Positions 55,320 to 64,000 are shown, numbered from the stretch's first letter. The stretch is DNA of 64,000 bases from Luteimonas arsenica (GCF_004352825.1 NZ_SJRW01000002.1:1-64000); one strand, 5' to 3'. Translations and numbers: made by a program. The notes: generated from the sequence alone by a model not told the origin.

Positions 55320-55700
55320 TCAGTCTTCGGACTGCGCGGCGGGAATCTTCAGGACCTGGCCGAGCTGGATCCGGTCGGGATCGTCCAGCTGGTCGCGGTT
55401 GGCCTCGAAGATCCGCGACCACTGGCTGGCCTTGCCGTAGTGGGCCTTGGCGATGTGCGAGAGGGTGTCGCCCTTCTGCACGGTGTACCGGGTCTCGCTG
55501 GCGCCGACGACCTCCTCGGTCGAGCCGACTGAAGACTTCACGTTGCTGAAGTCGGGCTTTGATCCGGTTGCCGCTTCCTCGGTGCTGCCGACGCTGCTCT
55601 TGACGTTGCTGAAATCCGGCTTGCCGCTGCCGGCCGACGTCGTGCCGCCGGCCTTCAGCGACAGCGAGTCGGGATCGTTGGGGTTCTGGGGCTTGTTCAT
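55320..55700 (-). CDS. LysM-domain protein with tandem repeats
   Basis: This 126-residue protein has an N-terminal low-complexity part with a tandem repeat of about 20 residues containing 'KPDFSNVKSSVGSTEE' (about residues 26 and 47). The C-terminal LysM peptidoglycan-binding module follows ('RYTVQKGDTLSHIAKAHYGK', 'IFEANRDQLDDPDRIQLGQV'). There is no evident signal peptide; it resembles LysM proteins (YgaU-like) that are cytoplasmic or non-classically exported. ATG at 55700. Confidence 0.85.
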   Translation of the reverse strand: MNKPQNPNDPDSLSLKAGGTTSAGSGKPDFSNVKSSVGSTEEAATGSKPDFSNVKSSVGSTEEVVGASETRYTVQKGDTLSHIAKAHYGKASQWSRIFEANRDQLDDPDRIQLGQVLKIPAAQSED

Positions 55701-55804
55701 CCGGGCCTCCTGTGCCGCGTGTCTCGGGGCACAGGTAAGCACCCGGGCCGTTAAGGGCGCATGGAGCCCGCGTGTCGGTCGCGCGAAGGCGCCGCGGGCG
55801 GCCG

Positions 55805-56635
55805 TTACTGGCGCGGATCGCGCCCCGCCGCCGGTGGTGGCAGCCCCGGCGTGGCCCGCCAGGGATTGATGTCCAGGCCGCCGCGGCGGGTGTAGCGCGC
55901 CTCGACCGACAGGGCCGCGGGCCGGCAGCGGGCCAGCACGTCGGTGAAGACCTGCTCCACGCACTGCTCGTGGAAGCCGGCGTGCTCGCGGAAGGAGACC
56001 AGGTAGCGCAGCAGGCCTTCGCGGTCGATGCGCGGGCCGCGGTAGGCCAGGCGCAGGCTGGCCCAGTCGGGCTGTCCGGTGACCGGGCAGTTGGACTTGA
56101 GCAGGGTCGAATGCAGCACTTCGTGCACCACGTCGTCGGGGTCGGCGGCGAGCAGCGCGGGGTTGGGGTGGTCGTATTCGCTGCAGTCGACGTCGAGGGC
56201 GTCGAGCGGCACCGGTGCGGGGTCGCCGTCGGCGGCGCCGTCGCCGGCATCCACCGGCGGCAGGCCGAAGTCGACGGTGACCGCGGCGCCCGCGGCCTTC
56301 GACAGGTCGGTGGTGATCCGTGCCCGGACGTCGGCAGGGGTGTCGAAGCGGCTGGCGTTGAGCGAGTTGAGGTAGAGCTTGAGCGACTTCGATTCGATCA
56401 GCTTCGGCGACCCGGCCGGCACCAGGAAAGTGGCGGTGGCGGCGACCGGCTTGCCGCGCGGGTCCAGCCAGGACAGTTCATAGGCGTGCCAGCGGTCGTG
56501 GCCGGCGAAGGGCAGGGCGTCGGCGCGCAGGCCCAGGGCCTCGCGGCCGGCGTCGCGGGCGATCGGGAACAGCAGGGAGGGGTCGTAGGCGCGCGGATAG
56601 GCGACCTCGCGGCCCAGGGGGAGTTCGCTGGTCAT
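55805..56635 (-). CDS. queF: NADPH-dependent 7-cyano-7-deazaguanine reductase
   Basis: This 276-residue enzyme reduces preQ0 to preQ1 in queuosine synthesis. It is of the long, two-half (E. coli-like) type. The nucleophilic Cys lies in '[18 protein letters not shown]', the C-terminal motif is '[16 protein letters not shown]', and the NADPH-binding '[13 protein letters not shown]' is in the first half. ATG at 56635. Confidence 0.95.
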   Translation of the reverse strand: MTSELPLGREVAYPRAYDPSLLFPIARDAGREALGLRADALPFAGHDRWHAYELSWLDPRGKPVAATATFLVPAGSPKLIESKSLKLYLNSLNASRFDTPADVRARITTDLSKAAGAAVTVDFGLPPVDAGDGAADGDPAPVPLDALDVDCSEYDHPNPALLAADPDDVVHEVLHSTLLKSNCPVTGQPDWASLRLAYRGPRIDREGLLRYLVSFREHAGFHEQCVEQVFTDVLARCRPAALSVEARYTRRGGLDINPWRATPGLPPPAAGRDPRQ

Positions 56636-56710
56636 GCCGCCATTATCGCGCGCGCCGCCGGATTCCGGGCTCTGGCGTCGTGGGGCCGTGGCAAAGGCTT
56701 CCGCGCAAAG

Positions 56711-58024
56711 TCACCCTCCGCCGTGCAGGTAGTCGAGCGAGATCTGCAGCATCGCCCGCAGGCCGAGGTCGAGCGCGGATTCGTCGAGGAAGAACTCGGG
56801 CGAGTGGTTGCTGGGCGCCGTCGCCGGGTCCTTGCCGGCCGGGGTCGCGCCGACGAAGAAGAACAGCCCCGGCACCTCGCGGGCGTAGAACGAGAAGTCC
56901 TCGGCGCCCATGTTCAATGGCATGTCGACCAGGTTGCCGACGCCGGCGACCTTCTCCAGGCTCGGGCGCATGCGCGCGGTGAGTTCCGGGTCGTTGGCGG
57001 TGACCGGGTTGCCGTCCTGATCGGGGACGTTGGCCTCGACGCTGGCGCCGTGCGCGGCGGCGACCTTCTCCGCGACGTTCTTCAGGTCGGCGAACACCGC
57101 CTCGCGCATGCTGTCGTCGAAGGTGCGGATGGTGCCGACCAGTTCGACCTGGTCGGGGATGATGTTGTAGCGGATGCCGCCCTTGATCGCGCCGAAGCTC
57201 ACCACCACCGGCTGCTTCGACAGGTCCTGGCGGCGGCTGACGATGGTCTGCGCGGTGCCGATGATGTCGGCCGCGGCGACGATCGGGTCGACCCCGCCCC
57301 AGGGCCGCGAACCGTGCGTCTGCCGGCCCTTGACCACGATGTTGAAGCGGTCCGACGCCGCCATCGTCGGGCCGCTGCGCACGCCGAGCTGGCCGGCCTG
57401 CAGGGTCGAGAACACGTGCAGGCCGAACACCGCATCGGGCCTGAAGTCCTTGAAGATGCCCTGCGCCAGCATCTCCTTCGCGCCGCCTTCCTCGCCGTCG
57501 GGCGGGCCTTCCTCGGCGGGCTGGAACACGAACAGCACTTCGCCCGGGAGCTCGTCGCGCATGGCGACCAGGGCTTCGGCCACGCCCATCAGGATGCTGG
57601 TGTGGGCGTCGTGGCCGCAGGCGTGCATGACGCCGACGGTCTCGCCGCGGAAGCTCGTGGTCGCCTTCGAGGCGAAGGGCAGGCCGGTGGCCTCGGTCAC
57701 CGGCAGCGCGTCCATGTCGGCGCGCAGGGCGATGCGCGGGCCGGGCTTGCCGCCCTTGAGCACGGCGGTGACGCCGGTGGTGGCGATGCCGGTCTCCGGC
57801 TCCAGGCCGAGCGCGCGCAGGTGCTCGGCGACCAGCGCGGCGGTCCGCGTCTCGCGGTTGCCGAGCTCCGGGTTCTGGTGGATGTCGCGGCGCCATTCGA
57901 CCACCTTGCCCTGCAGCCGCTGCGCGGCCGCGGCGACTTCGGCGCGCTGTGCTTCCTGCGCGAGGGCGTGCGGCGCGGGCAGGGCCAGCGCCAGGGCGCA
58001 GGACAGCAGCAGGACTCGGGACAT
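56711..58024 (-). CDS. Secreted M20-family amidohydrolase/peptidase
   Basis: This 437-residue zinc hydrolase has a signal peptide (MSRVLLLSCALALALPAPHA, cleavage 'ALA-QE'). Motifs of the M20D group: 'RRDIHQNPELGNRETRTA', 'ALRADMDALPV', 'VMHACGHDAHTSILMGVAEAL' (metal Cys/His), 'FVFQPAEEGPP' (catalytic Glu), 'GSRPWGGVDPIVAAA', 'NIIPDQVELVGTIRTF', 'GAEDFSFYAREVPGLFFFVG'. It would act in the periplasm on acylated amino acids or peptides. Divergent from the tricorn-like protease gene. Confidence 0.92.
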   Translation of the reverse strand: MSRVLLLSCALALALPAPHALAQEAQRAEVAAAAQRLQGKVVEWRRDIHQNPELGNRETRTAALVAEHLRALGLEPETGIATTGVTAVLKGGKPGPRIALRADMDALPVTEATGLPFASKATTSFRGETVGVMHACGHDAHTSILMGVAEALVAMRDELPGEVLFVFQPAEEGPPDGEEGGAKEMLAQGIFKDFRPDAVFGLHVFSTLQAGQLGVRSGPTMAASDRFNIVVKGRQTHGSRPWGGVDPIVAAADIIGTAQTIVSRRQDLSKQPVVVSFGAIKGGIRYNIIPDQVELVGTIRTFDDSMREAVFADLKNVAEKVAAAHGASVEANVPDQDGNPVTANDPELTARMRPSLEKVAGVGNLVDMPLNMGAEDFSFYAREVPGLFFFVGATPAGKDPATAPSNHSPEFFLDESALDLGLRAMLQISLDYLHGGG

Positions 58025-58154
58025 GGCGGCGCTCCTAGGCGGCGGGTGGTGGCCGCCATCGTGCATCAAGTCCGGCCGTCGCGCCGGCCGGCACCCCTTA
58101 TGCTGGCGGGCCTCGCCGCGGCGTCGTACGCGCGGCTGCCACAAGGGATCCGGA

Positions 58155-61100
58155 ATGCTGCTGTCTTCTCTGCGTGCGCTTTGCCTGGCCGGCCTGCTTG
58201 TTTCGGGAACCGCCGCGGCGGTGACGGGCTACTACCGCGACCCCGCCATCCACGACGAACACCTGGTGTTCGCCTCCGAGGGCGACCTCTGGCTGGCCGG
58301 CATCGACGGTGGGCCCGCGCGGCGCCTCACCAGCCATCCCGCGCGCGAGTCGCAGCCTTCGATTTCGGCCGATGGCCGCCGGCTGGCCTTCGCCGCCGAC
58401 TACGACGGCGCCACCGAGGCCTATGTGATGCCGCTTGCCGGCGGTACCCCGAAGCGCCTGAGCTTCGAGGGCGGGCGCGTGCTGGTGCAGGGCTGGACCC
58501 CGGACGGCGAGGTGCTCTACGCCACCGACCAGCGCGTCGGCCCGACCTGGTCGTGGACCCTGCACGCGGTGCATCCCGATACCCTGGCCCGGCGCGAACT
58601 GCCGCTGGCCGACGCCCGCGAAGCGGCCTTCGACGAGCGCGGCCGGCTGTATTTCAGCCGCTTCGGCCTGGCGGTGACCGCGGACAATGCCCGCGAGTAC
58701 CGCGGCGGCGCGCGCGGCCAGCTGTGGCGATTCGACCCCGGTGCCAGCGAGGCGGTGCGCATCGCCGCCGGCCACGCCGGCACGCTGTCGCGGCCGATGT
58801 GGTGGCAGGGCCGGCTGTACGCGGTCAGCGACGCCGACGGCGTGCCCAACCTGTGGTCCTTCGACGCCGATGGCGGCGACCCGCGGCAGCTGACCGCGCA
58901 CCGCGACTTCGAAGTGCGCGGCGCGCAGCTGCGCGACGGCCGCATCGTCTACCAGCGCGGCGCCGACATCGCCCGCTACGACATCGCCAGCGGCGAGGAC
59001 CGGCTGCTGCCGCTGGACCTGGCCACCGACACCGCCTCGCGGCGCACGCGCTGGCTGGACAAGCCGCTGGCCTGGCTGGACACGGCGCGCCTGTCCGCCG
59101 ACGGCAAGCGCGTGGTGCTGACCGCGCGCGGCCGGGTGGCGGTTGCCGGCGCCGGCGCGCAGCGGCGGGTCGAGCCGGCGCTGCCCGACGGCAGTCGCGC
59201 CCGCAACGCCGTCGCCAGCCCCGATGGCCGCTGGATCTACGCCATCGGCGATGCCGGCGGCGAACACGAGGTCTGGCGCTTCCCCGCCGACGGCTCGGGC
59301 CCGGGCAAGCCGCTGACCCGCGACGGCACGACCCAGCGCTTCGACCTGCTGCCCTCGCCGGACGGCCGCTGGCTGGCGCACAGCGACTTCGACGGCGCGC
59401 TGTGGCTGCTCGACCTGGCCAGCGGCGCCAACCGCCGCATCGACCGCAGCCCGGTGCGCAGCTACGAGGGCATGGCCTGGTCGCCCGACAGTCGCGCCCT
59501 GGTGGTGGTGCGCCCGGACACCAGCTACCAGCGCGACCAGCTGGTGCTGCACACCGTCGCCGACGGCGGCCGCCACGTGTTGACCAGCGACCGCTACAAC
59601 AGCCATTCGCCGGCGTTCACGCCGGACGGGCGCTGGCTCTACTTCCTGTCCGAGCGCGAATTCAATGCCACCCCCGGCGCGCCCTGGGGCGACCGCAACA
59701 TGGGGCCGATGTTCGACCGCCGCACCCGCATCTACGCGCTGGCGCTGCAGCCGGGCAATCGCTTCGCCTTCCAGCCGCCGACCGAGCTGCGCGACATCGA
59801 TCCCGCGATCGACGCCGACGTGCCGGAGAAGGAGGCCGAGCGGGCCGAGGAGGCGAAGGAGGCCGGCGGCGGGCGGCATCCGCGGATCGCGGTCGCCGGC
59901 CTGGCGGAGCGGCTGTACGAAGTGCCGGTCGACGCCGGCAACTACCGCGCGCTGGCCGCCGGCGACAAGCAGCTGTTCGTGCTCGACCAGTCCTCGCGCG
60001 CGGGGGCGATGCCGGTGCTGCGCAGCATCGCCTACCGCGCCGAGCGCGCGCGCATCGAGACCTTGGCGACCCAGGTGGCGCAGTTCGCGCTGTCGGCGGA
60101 TGCGAAGACGCTGTTCTACCGCACGGCCGAGCGCGACGGCCCGGGCCGCCTGTACCTGGTGCCCGTGGCCGACAAGCTGCCCGGCGACCTCGGCCAGCAC
60201 CAGGTGCGGGTCGACGATTGGCGGCTGGCGGTCGATCCCGCGCGGGAATGGGCGCAGATGTTCGACGACGCCTGGCGCATGCAGCGCGACTACCTGTTCG
60301 ATCCCGGCCTGCGCGGCCAGGACTGGGCGGCGATCGCCGCCCGCTACCGCCCGCTGGTGGCCCGCGTCGGCGAGCGCACCGAGCTCGACGACCTGCTCGG
60401 GCAGATGGTGGCCGAGCTGGGCGTGCTGCATTCGCAGGTGCGCGGCGGCGAATACCGCGAGGACACGGAGCGCCCTGTGCCGGCGTCGCTGGGCGGGACC
60501 TGGGAGGCGCATGGCGACGGCGTGCGCCTGGCCCACGTCTACCGCACCGACCCGGAGCTGCCCGACGCGCGCGCGCCGCTGGCGCGGACCGCGACCGCGA
60601 TGCGCGTGGGCGACGTGGTCACCGCGATCAACGGCCAGGCGGTGCGCACGCCCGCCGACATCGCCCTGCGCCTGGAGCACCAGGCCGGGCAGCAGGTGCG
60701 CATCGACTACCGTCGCGATGGCCGCGCCCGCAGCACGGTCGCGGTGCCGGTGACGATGGAGCGCGATGCCCAGCTGCGCTACTCCGACTGGGTGCAGTCG
60801 CGCCGCGAGCGCGTCGAGCAGGCCGGCGGTGGCCGCATCGGCTACCTGCACCTGTACGCGATGGGCCCCAACGACATCGCCGGCTTCGCCCGCGAGTTCT
60901 ACGCCAACATCGACCGCGAGGGCCTGGTGATCGACGTTCGCCGCAACCGCGGCGGCAACATCGACAGCTGGGTGCTGGGCACCCTGCTGCGCCGTGCCTG
61001 GGCGTTCTGGGCGCCGCCGGGCTCGGCGCCGTACTGGAACATGCAGCAGAGCTTCCGCGGCCACCTGGTGGTGCTGGCCGACGAGCTGACCTATTCCGAT

Positions 61101-61472
61101 GGCGAGACCTTCTCCGCCGGCATCAAGGCACTGGGCCTGGGGCCGGTGATCGGCCAACGCACCGCGGGCGCCGGGGTCTGGCTCAGCGACAGCAACCGCC
61201 TGGTCGACCGCGGCGTGATGCGCGCGGCGCAGACCGCGCAGTTCGACCCGCAGGGCCGCTGGCTGATCGAGGGCCTGGGCGTGGCGCCGGACATCGCGGT
61301 CGAGAACCTGCCGCATGCGACCTGGAAGGGCGGCGACGCGCAGCTCGACCGCGGCGTGGCCGAACTGCTGCGGCGGCTGGAGGCCTCGCCGGTGCCGCGG
61401 CCGCAGCCGCAGGCCTTCCCGCCGCGCGGGCGCTATGACGAAGAGGGCGAGCCGGTGGTGCCGGAGCCCTGA
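58155..61472 (+). CDS. Tricorn-like protease of the S41 family, secreted
   Basis: This 1105-residue protein has a signal peptide (MLLSSLRALCLAGLLVSGTA). The first 600 residues are beta-propeller repeats ('GDLWLAGIDGGPARRLTSHP', 'RQLTAHRDFEVRG', 'SPDGRWLAHSDFDG'), followed by a tricorn C1-type helical domain ('DDAWRMQRDYLFDPGLRGQD'), a PDZ ('AMRVGDVVTAINGQAV') and the S41 catalytic core. Catalytic Ser is in 'TYSDGETFSAGIKALGLGPV', His region in 'ELGVLHSQVRGG', and 'IDVRRNRGGNIDSW'. Unlike archaeal tricorn it is exported, as in other proteobacteria. The ATG at 58155 gives the signal peptide. Confidence 0.93.
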   Translation: MLLSSLRALCLAGLLVSGTAAAVTGYYRDPAIHDEHLVFASEGDLWLAGIDGGPARRLTSHPARESQPSISADGRRLAFAADYDGATEAYVMPLAGGTPKRLSFEGGRVLVQGWTPDGEVLYATDQRVGPTWSWTLHAVHPDTLARRELPLADAREAAFDERGRLYFSRFGLAVTADNAREYRGGARGQLWRFDPGASEAVRIAAGHAGTLSRPMWWQGRLYAVSDADGVPNLWSFDADGGDPRQLTAHRDFEVRGAQLRDGRIVYQRGADIARYDIASGEDRLLPLDLATDTASRRTRWLDKPLAWLDTARLSADGKRVVLTARGRVAVAGAGAQRRVEPALPDGSRARNAVASPDGRWIYAIGDAGGEHEVWRFPADGSGPGKPLTRDGTTQRFDLLPSPDGRWLAHSDFDGALWLLDLASGANRRIDRSPVRSYEGMAWSPDSRALVVVRPDTSYQRDQLVLHTVADGGRHVLTSDRYNSHSPAFTPDGRWLYFLSEREFNATPGAPWGDRNMGPMFDRRTRIYALALQPGNRFAFQPPTELRDIDPAIDADVPEKEAERAEEAKEAGGGRHPRIAVAGLAERLYEVPVDAGNYRALAAGDKQLFVLDQSSRAGAMPVLRSIAYRAERARIETLATQVAQFALSADAKTLFYRTAERDGPGRLYLVPVADKLPGDLGQHQVRVDDWRLAVDPAREWAQMFDDAWRMQRDYLFDPGLRGQDWAAIAARYRPLVARVGERTELDDLLGQMVAELGVLHSQVRGGEYREDTERPVPASLGGTWEAHGDGVRLAHVYRTDPELPDARAPLARTATAMRVGDVVTAINGQAVRTPADIALRLEHQAGQQVRIDYRRDGRARSTVAVPVTMERDAQLRYSDWVQSRRERVEQAGGGRIGYLHLYAMGPNDIAGFAREFYANIDREGLVIDVRRNRGGNIDSWVLGTLLRRAWAFWAPPGSAPYWNMQQSFRGHLVVLADELTYSDGETFSAGIKALGLGPVIGQRTAGAGVWLSDSNRLVDRGVMRAAQTAQFDPQGRWLIEGLGVAPDIAVENLPHATWKGGDAQLDRGVAELLRRLEASPVPRPQPQAFPPRGRYDEEGEPVVPEP

Positions 61473-61497
61473 GTGGCGAGGGAGGGCGGCACCGGCC

Positions 61498-61755
61498 TCA
61501 GAGGCTGGTCTGCCGCTTCACCGCGTCCTCGTGCAGGGATTCGTTGAGCTGGTCGACGACCAGGGCCCAGGCCGCGTCGGCCTTCAGCTGCTCGGCCAGG
61601 AACTGGCGCTGGCCCTCGTTCCAGAACGGAGCCTCGGCGATATGCACGTCGGCGGCCAGCTGGTGGCCGCCGATGAAGTCGGCGATGGCCTGTTCTCCGG
61701 CGTCCAGGCCCAGCTGCTGGAACAGGGTGGTCATTCTCGGTTCGGTCTCGTCCAT
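61498..61755 (-). CDS. DUF2789-family protein
   Basis: This small acidic protein of about 85 residues has the pattern 'TLFQQLGLDAGEQAIADFI', 'APFWNEGQRQFLAEQLKADA' and 'WALVVDQLNESLHE' of the DUF2789 family. No function is known for it. ATG at 61755 (MDETEPR) matches the usual N-terminal length; 61734 is a possible alternative. Confidence 0.8.
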   Translation of the reverse strand: MDETEPRMTTLFQQLGLDAGEQAIADFIGGHQLAADVHIAEAPFWNEGQRQFLAEQLKADAAWALVVDQLNESLHEDAVKRQTSL

Positions 61756-61831
61756 CGCGTTGCCCCGCGGCCATCGTTGAAGTCGACCGCATCCTGCCAT
61801 TGCGGAGGTGGATGCGCCGCAAAGGCCGCGC

Positions 61832-62272
61832 TCAGGTGGCGGTGACGGCCCCGGCGTCGGTGCCCGTGCCCGTGCTTGTGCCGGGCAGCGGCGCGACCGC
61901 TGCCGGGCGCCCGCGCGAATCCAGCGCGATCATCACGAAGCGTCCGCGGGTGCAGAGCTCGCGGTCGCCGTTGAGCAGGTCTTCGGCCACCAGTTCCACC
62001 TCGACCTGCATCGAGGTGCGGCCGACCTCGACCACGCGGGCGATGGTCTCCACCAGCTGGCCCTGGCGGATCGGCAGCTTGAAGTCGACCTGCTCCGAGC
62101 GCGCGGTGACCACGGTGCGCCGCGCATAGCGCGAAGCGGCGATGAAGGCGGCCTTGTCCATCCAGGCCAGCGCGGTGCCGCCGAACAGGGTGCCGAGGTG
62201 GTTGGTGTGGTCGGGGAAGACGATTTCCAGCAGCCGGGCTTCAATGGGCGCGGTGGCGGGCGCGGGCGTCAC
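61832..62272 (-). CDS. Acyl-CoA thioesterase, YciA/hot-dog family
   Basis: This 146-residue hot-dog fold protein has 'EIVFPDHTNHLGTLFGGTAL' with the catalytic region and 'AWMDKAAFIAASRYAR', then 'QVDFKLPIRQGQLVETIARV'. It likely hydrolyses acyl-CoA. The C-terminus is an unusual Gly/Thr/Ala-rich tail. Its start overlaps the thioredoxin gene stop by four bases, in the leftward nrdB cluster. Confidence 0.88.
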   Translation of the reverse strand: MTPAPATAPIEARLLEIVFPDHTNHLGTLFGGTALAWMDKAAFIAASRYARRTVVTARSEQVDFKLPIRQGQLVETIARVVEVGRTSMQVEVELVAEDLLNGDRELCTRGRFVMIALDSRGRPAAVAPLPGTSTGTGTDAGAVTAT

Positions 62273-62610
62273 GCCGGTGCCTGCGCGAAGTGCTGCGCCA
62301 CCGCCTGTGCGACCTGGGCCGGTGACTGGAAACCGGCCAGGCGCGCGGCCTCGGCACCGTCGGCGAACAGCGACAGGGTCGGCGTCTGCCGCAGGCCGAG
62401 CGTGCGGAAGAAGTCCTCGCCCACGGTCTCCAGCTTCACCTTCAGCAGCACCAGGCCCTCGGCGTCGGGCGTGGTGGCGAACTTCTGCAGCGAGGCGTCG
62501 AGCATCCGGCAGCCGGGGCAGTTGTCCTTGTAGTAGTCCACCAGCAGGCGCGGGTGGGCGGCAATGGCGGCGTGGAAGTCCTCAGGCGATGAGGCGTGCA
62601 GGGTCTGCAT
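62269..62610 (-). CDS. Thioredoxin-like protein with CPGC active site
   Basis: This is a 113-residue thioredoxin fold. The active site is 'DYYKDNCPGCRMLDASLQK' with CPGC instead of the usual CGPC. Later 'RQTPTLSLFADG' holds the cis-Pro. Its ATG overlaps the end of the flavodoxin gene (28 bases) and it stands downstream of nrdB, so a role as an electron donor for ribonucleotide reductase is plausible though inferred. Confidence 0.85.
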   Translation of the reverse strand: MQTLHASSPEDFHAAIAAHPRLLVDYYKDNCPGCRMLDASLQKFATTPDAEGLVLLKVKLETVGEDFFRTLGLRQTPTLSLFADGAEAARLAGFQSPAQVAQAVAQHFAQAPA

Positions 62611-63106
62611 GGGGGCGGCTCGTGTTGTCGGGTTCGAATTCGGATTCGGCTGCGGGGCTGGCGTCGGCAGCCATCCCGAGCACGTGGTCGGTCCAGCGCC
62701 GGACCTTCAGCGCGTCGCGCTCGCCATGCGGCATCTGTTCGATCTCCAGCCGCGGGTAGCGGCTGCCGAAGAAGGCCGCCATGCGCCGCAGAGCGCCGCA
62801 CCAGTACTCCTCGCCCCACTGCGTCTCGCCGGTGCCGAACACGGCCAGCTGCGCCGGCTTGCCGACGGCCTCGACCAGCTCGGCGATGAAGCGCTTCATC
62901 TCCGGCGGCGTGCGTCCGGCGTTGTCGGTCCAGGCGCCGAGCAGGTAGAGGTCGTGGCGCGGATCGGGCCCGGCGTCGGCCAGGCCCTGGATGTCCGTTT
63001 CGATCCAGCTCACCGCATGCCCCGCTTCCTCGCAGCGCGCGCGCACCATCCGCGCGAGTTCGCGCGTGTTGCCGCTCAGCGATGCATAGGCGATCAGTAT
63101 CCGCAT
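62582..63106 (-). CDS. Flavodoxin
   Basis: This is a 174-residue flavodoxin with the FMN phosphate loop 'AYASLSGNTRELARM' and the second loop 'LYLLGAWTDNAGRTPPEM', with 'AVFGTGETQWGEEYWCGAL' typical. The C-terminal tail is longer than usual. It follows nrdB by 16 bases; such flavodoxins (NrdI-like or YqcA-like) may reduce the diferric-radical site. Specific role inferred from context. Confidence 0.85.
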   Translation of the reverse strand: MRILIAYASLSGNTRELARMVRARCEEAGHAVSWIETDIQGLADAGPDPRHDLYLLGAWTDNAGRTPPEMKRFIAELVEAVGKPAQLAVFGTGETQWGEEYWCGALRRMAAFFGSRYPRLEIEQMPHGERDALKVRRWTDHVLGMAADASPAAESEFEPDNTSRPHADPARLIA

Positions 63107-63122
63107 GGAAGGACGGGCGGGC

Positions 63123-64000
63123 TCAGAGGTCGTCGAAGCCGTTGTCGACGTTGGTCTTCTTGTACGACGCGTTGCGCATCTCGAAGAAGTCGGTCTTGGT
63201 TTCGGTGAAGTTGTCGGCGTAGGCTTTGATCCAGGGCATCACGTTGTCGGTGGTGTCCGAGTACAGCTTCTCGATGCCCAGCATCCCGGCCATCTTGTTG
63301 GCGCGGTACTTCACGTAGCGGACCATTTCGTCGACGTCGATGCCGTCGATGCCGTCCAGCACCTCGCCGGTCCACTGCACCTCCAGCTCGATCGCGTGCT
63401 CGAAGGCCTTGTGCACGTAGTCGGTCAGCTCGTCGGTCTGCAGCTCCGGGTTCTCGCCGACGATGGCGCGGATCACCTCGCTGATGAACTTGGTGTGTGC
63501 CAGCTCGTCGCGGTTGATGAAGCTGATGATCTTGCCGGTGCCGGTCATCCGGTTCTGGCGCACCAGGTTGTAGAAGTAGGCGAAGCCGGAATAGAAGTTG
63601 ATGCCTTCCAGGATCGAGGACTGGATCAGCGAGCGCAGCAGGGTCTCAGCGGTCTTCTCGCGCATGAAGTCGTCGTAGGACGCCATGATCGGCGCGTTGC
63701 GCTTGAGGATGGTCGGGTGCGTGCGCGCGATCTCGAAGATCCGGTTCTGGTTCTTGAGGTCGGTGATCGAAGCCAGCACGTAGCTGTAGCTCTCGTTGTG
63801 GATCACCTCCTGCTGGCCGATGATCGCGGCGTTGGCGTGCGCGGCCGGATCGGTGATGTATTCGGCGACGTTGTAGATGAAGCGCGTCTGCGGCGAATCC
63901 AGCGTGGCCAGCAGGCCGATGATCGAATCGTAGGCGTTCTTCTCGCGCGCCGAGAGCTCGCCGTACTGCTTGGCGTCGCCCTTCATGTCGACCTCGTCCG
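63123..64000 (-). CDS. nrdB: Ribonucleoside-diphosphate reductase beta subunit (N-terminus beyond window)
   Basis: The frame is open from the window end (DEVDMKGDAKQYG...) to the stop at 63123. The fragment holds the iron/tyrosyl-radical site: 'QQEVIHNESYSYVLA' (Glu, His and the radical Tyr), 'ILEGINFYSGFAYFYNLV', 'FINRDELAHTKFISEV' (Glu, His). The internal Met at 63986 is not the start, since conserved sequence continues beyond 64000. It makes the radical for the catalytic NrdA, presumably encoded further right. Class I, aerobic. The C-terminus 'KKTNVDNGFDDL' resembles the NrdA-binding tail. Confidence 0.93.
   Translation of the reverse strand, partial: DEVDMKGDAKQYGELSAREKNAYDSIIGLLATLDSPQTRFIYNVAEYITDPAAHANAAIIGQQEVIHNESYSYVLASITDLKNQNRIFEIARTHPTILKRNAPIMASYDDFMREKTAETLLRSLIQSSILEGINFYSGFAYFYNLVRQNRMTGTGKIISFINRDELAHTKFISEVIRAIVGENPELQTDELTDYVHKAFEHAIELEVQWTGEVLDGIDGIDVDEMVRYVKYRANKMAGMLGIEKLYSDTTDNVMPWIKAYADNFTETKTDFFEMRNASYKKTNVDNGFDDL

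Noticed and set aside
55772..61438. A 1888-codon open frame on the plus strand
   Set aside because: It runs antisense over queF and the M20 gene, then out of frame through the tricorn-like gene; its Arg/Ala/Gly-rich composition is that of a GC-rich shadow frame.

Overview
The window looks like the replication-origin neighbourhood of a high-GC gammaproteobacterium of the Xanthomonadaceae/Lysobacteraceae type (Lysobacter, Luteimonas or Pseudoxanthomonas-like). The evidence is the block rpmH-rnpA-yidC-mnmE running away from dnaA-dnaN-recF-gyrB, followed by tonB-exbB-exbD-exbD and pdxJ, together with an aceK/icd pair, a phhA/Lrp pair and a 'GGAGCGGCT...AGCCGC' REP element of xanthomonad style. 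No species can be named from sequence alone.

Layout. (1) 1-3.7 kb is a chromosomal integron array: seven cassettes, all transcribed leftwards, separated by 60- or 112-bp attC sites. It is interrupted at its far end by the 3' end of an IS110-family transposase lying in an attC. A complete integron integrase gene (3722-4792) reads the other way. (2) 4.8-11.4 kb holds an Lrp-type regulator divergent from phenylalanine hydroxylase, a TonB-dependent receptor, a DUF4010/MgtC-like membrane protein and fructose-1,6-bisphosphatase. (3) 11.6-17.5 kb carries a 2OG-Fe(II) oxygenase, a histidine kinase/response regulator pair, a radical SAM protein, cardiolipin synthase and pdxJ. (4) 17.7-25 kb, leftward, carries the TonB energy system (tonB, exbB and two exbD genes), a TPR protein, an M48 lipoprotein protease and gyrB. 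(5) 25.5-33.4 kb is the origin region: recF, dnaN, a candidate oriC between dnaN and dnaA, dnaA, then rightward rpmH, rnpA, yidC and mnmE. Four parS-like palindromes lie in and beside recF. (6) 33.5-43 kb has a lipoprotein with a TonB C-terminal domain, a hydrolase plus NatAB-like exporter operon, a ferredoxin-NADP reductase, a YadGH-like ABC exporter, and OmpA-type and small lipoproteins. (7) 43-64 kb has tatD, hrpB, a REC-histidine kinase, rluE, a secreted methyltransferase-like lipoprotein, aceK, icd, a LysM protein, queF, a secreted M20 peptidase divergent from a tricorn-like S41 protease, and finally a leftward cluster of nrdB (cut by the window end), flavodoxin, thioredoxin and thioesterase genes.

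Two non-genic systems stand out. The first is the integron with its attC-targeted IS110-type insertion. The second is a family of roughly 140-320-bp intergenic elements, found at four loci, bounded by near-perfect inverted repeats of about 30-40 bp built on a recurring GCGGAT motif and sharing interior sequence. One of these lies in the gyrB-recF gap next to the parS cluster. Most of the rest is conserved housekeeping gene content. Identifications rest on reading the translated proteins and DNA by eye; no database search was run.
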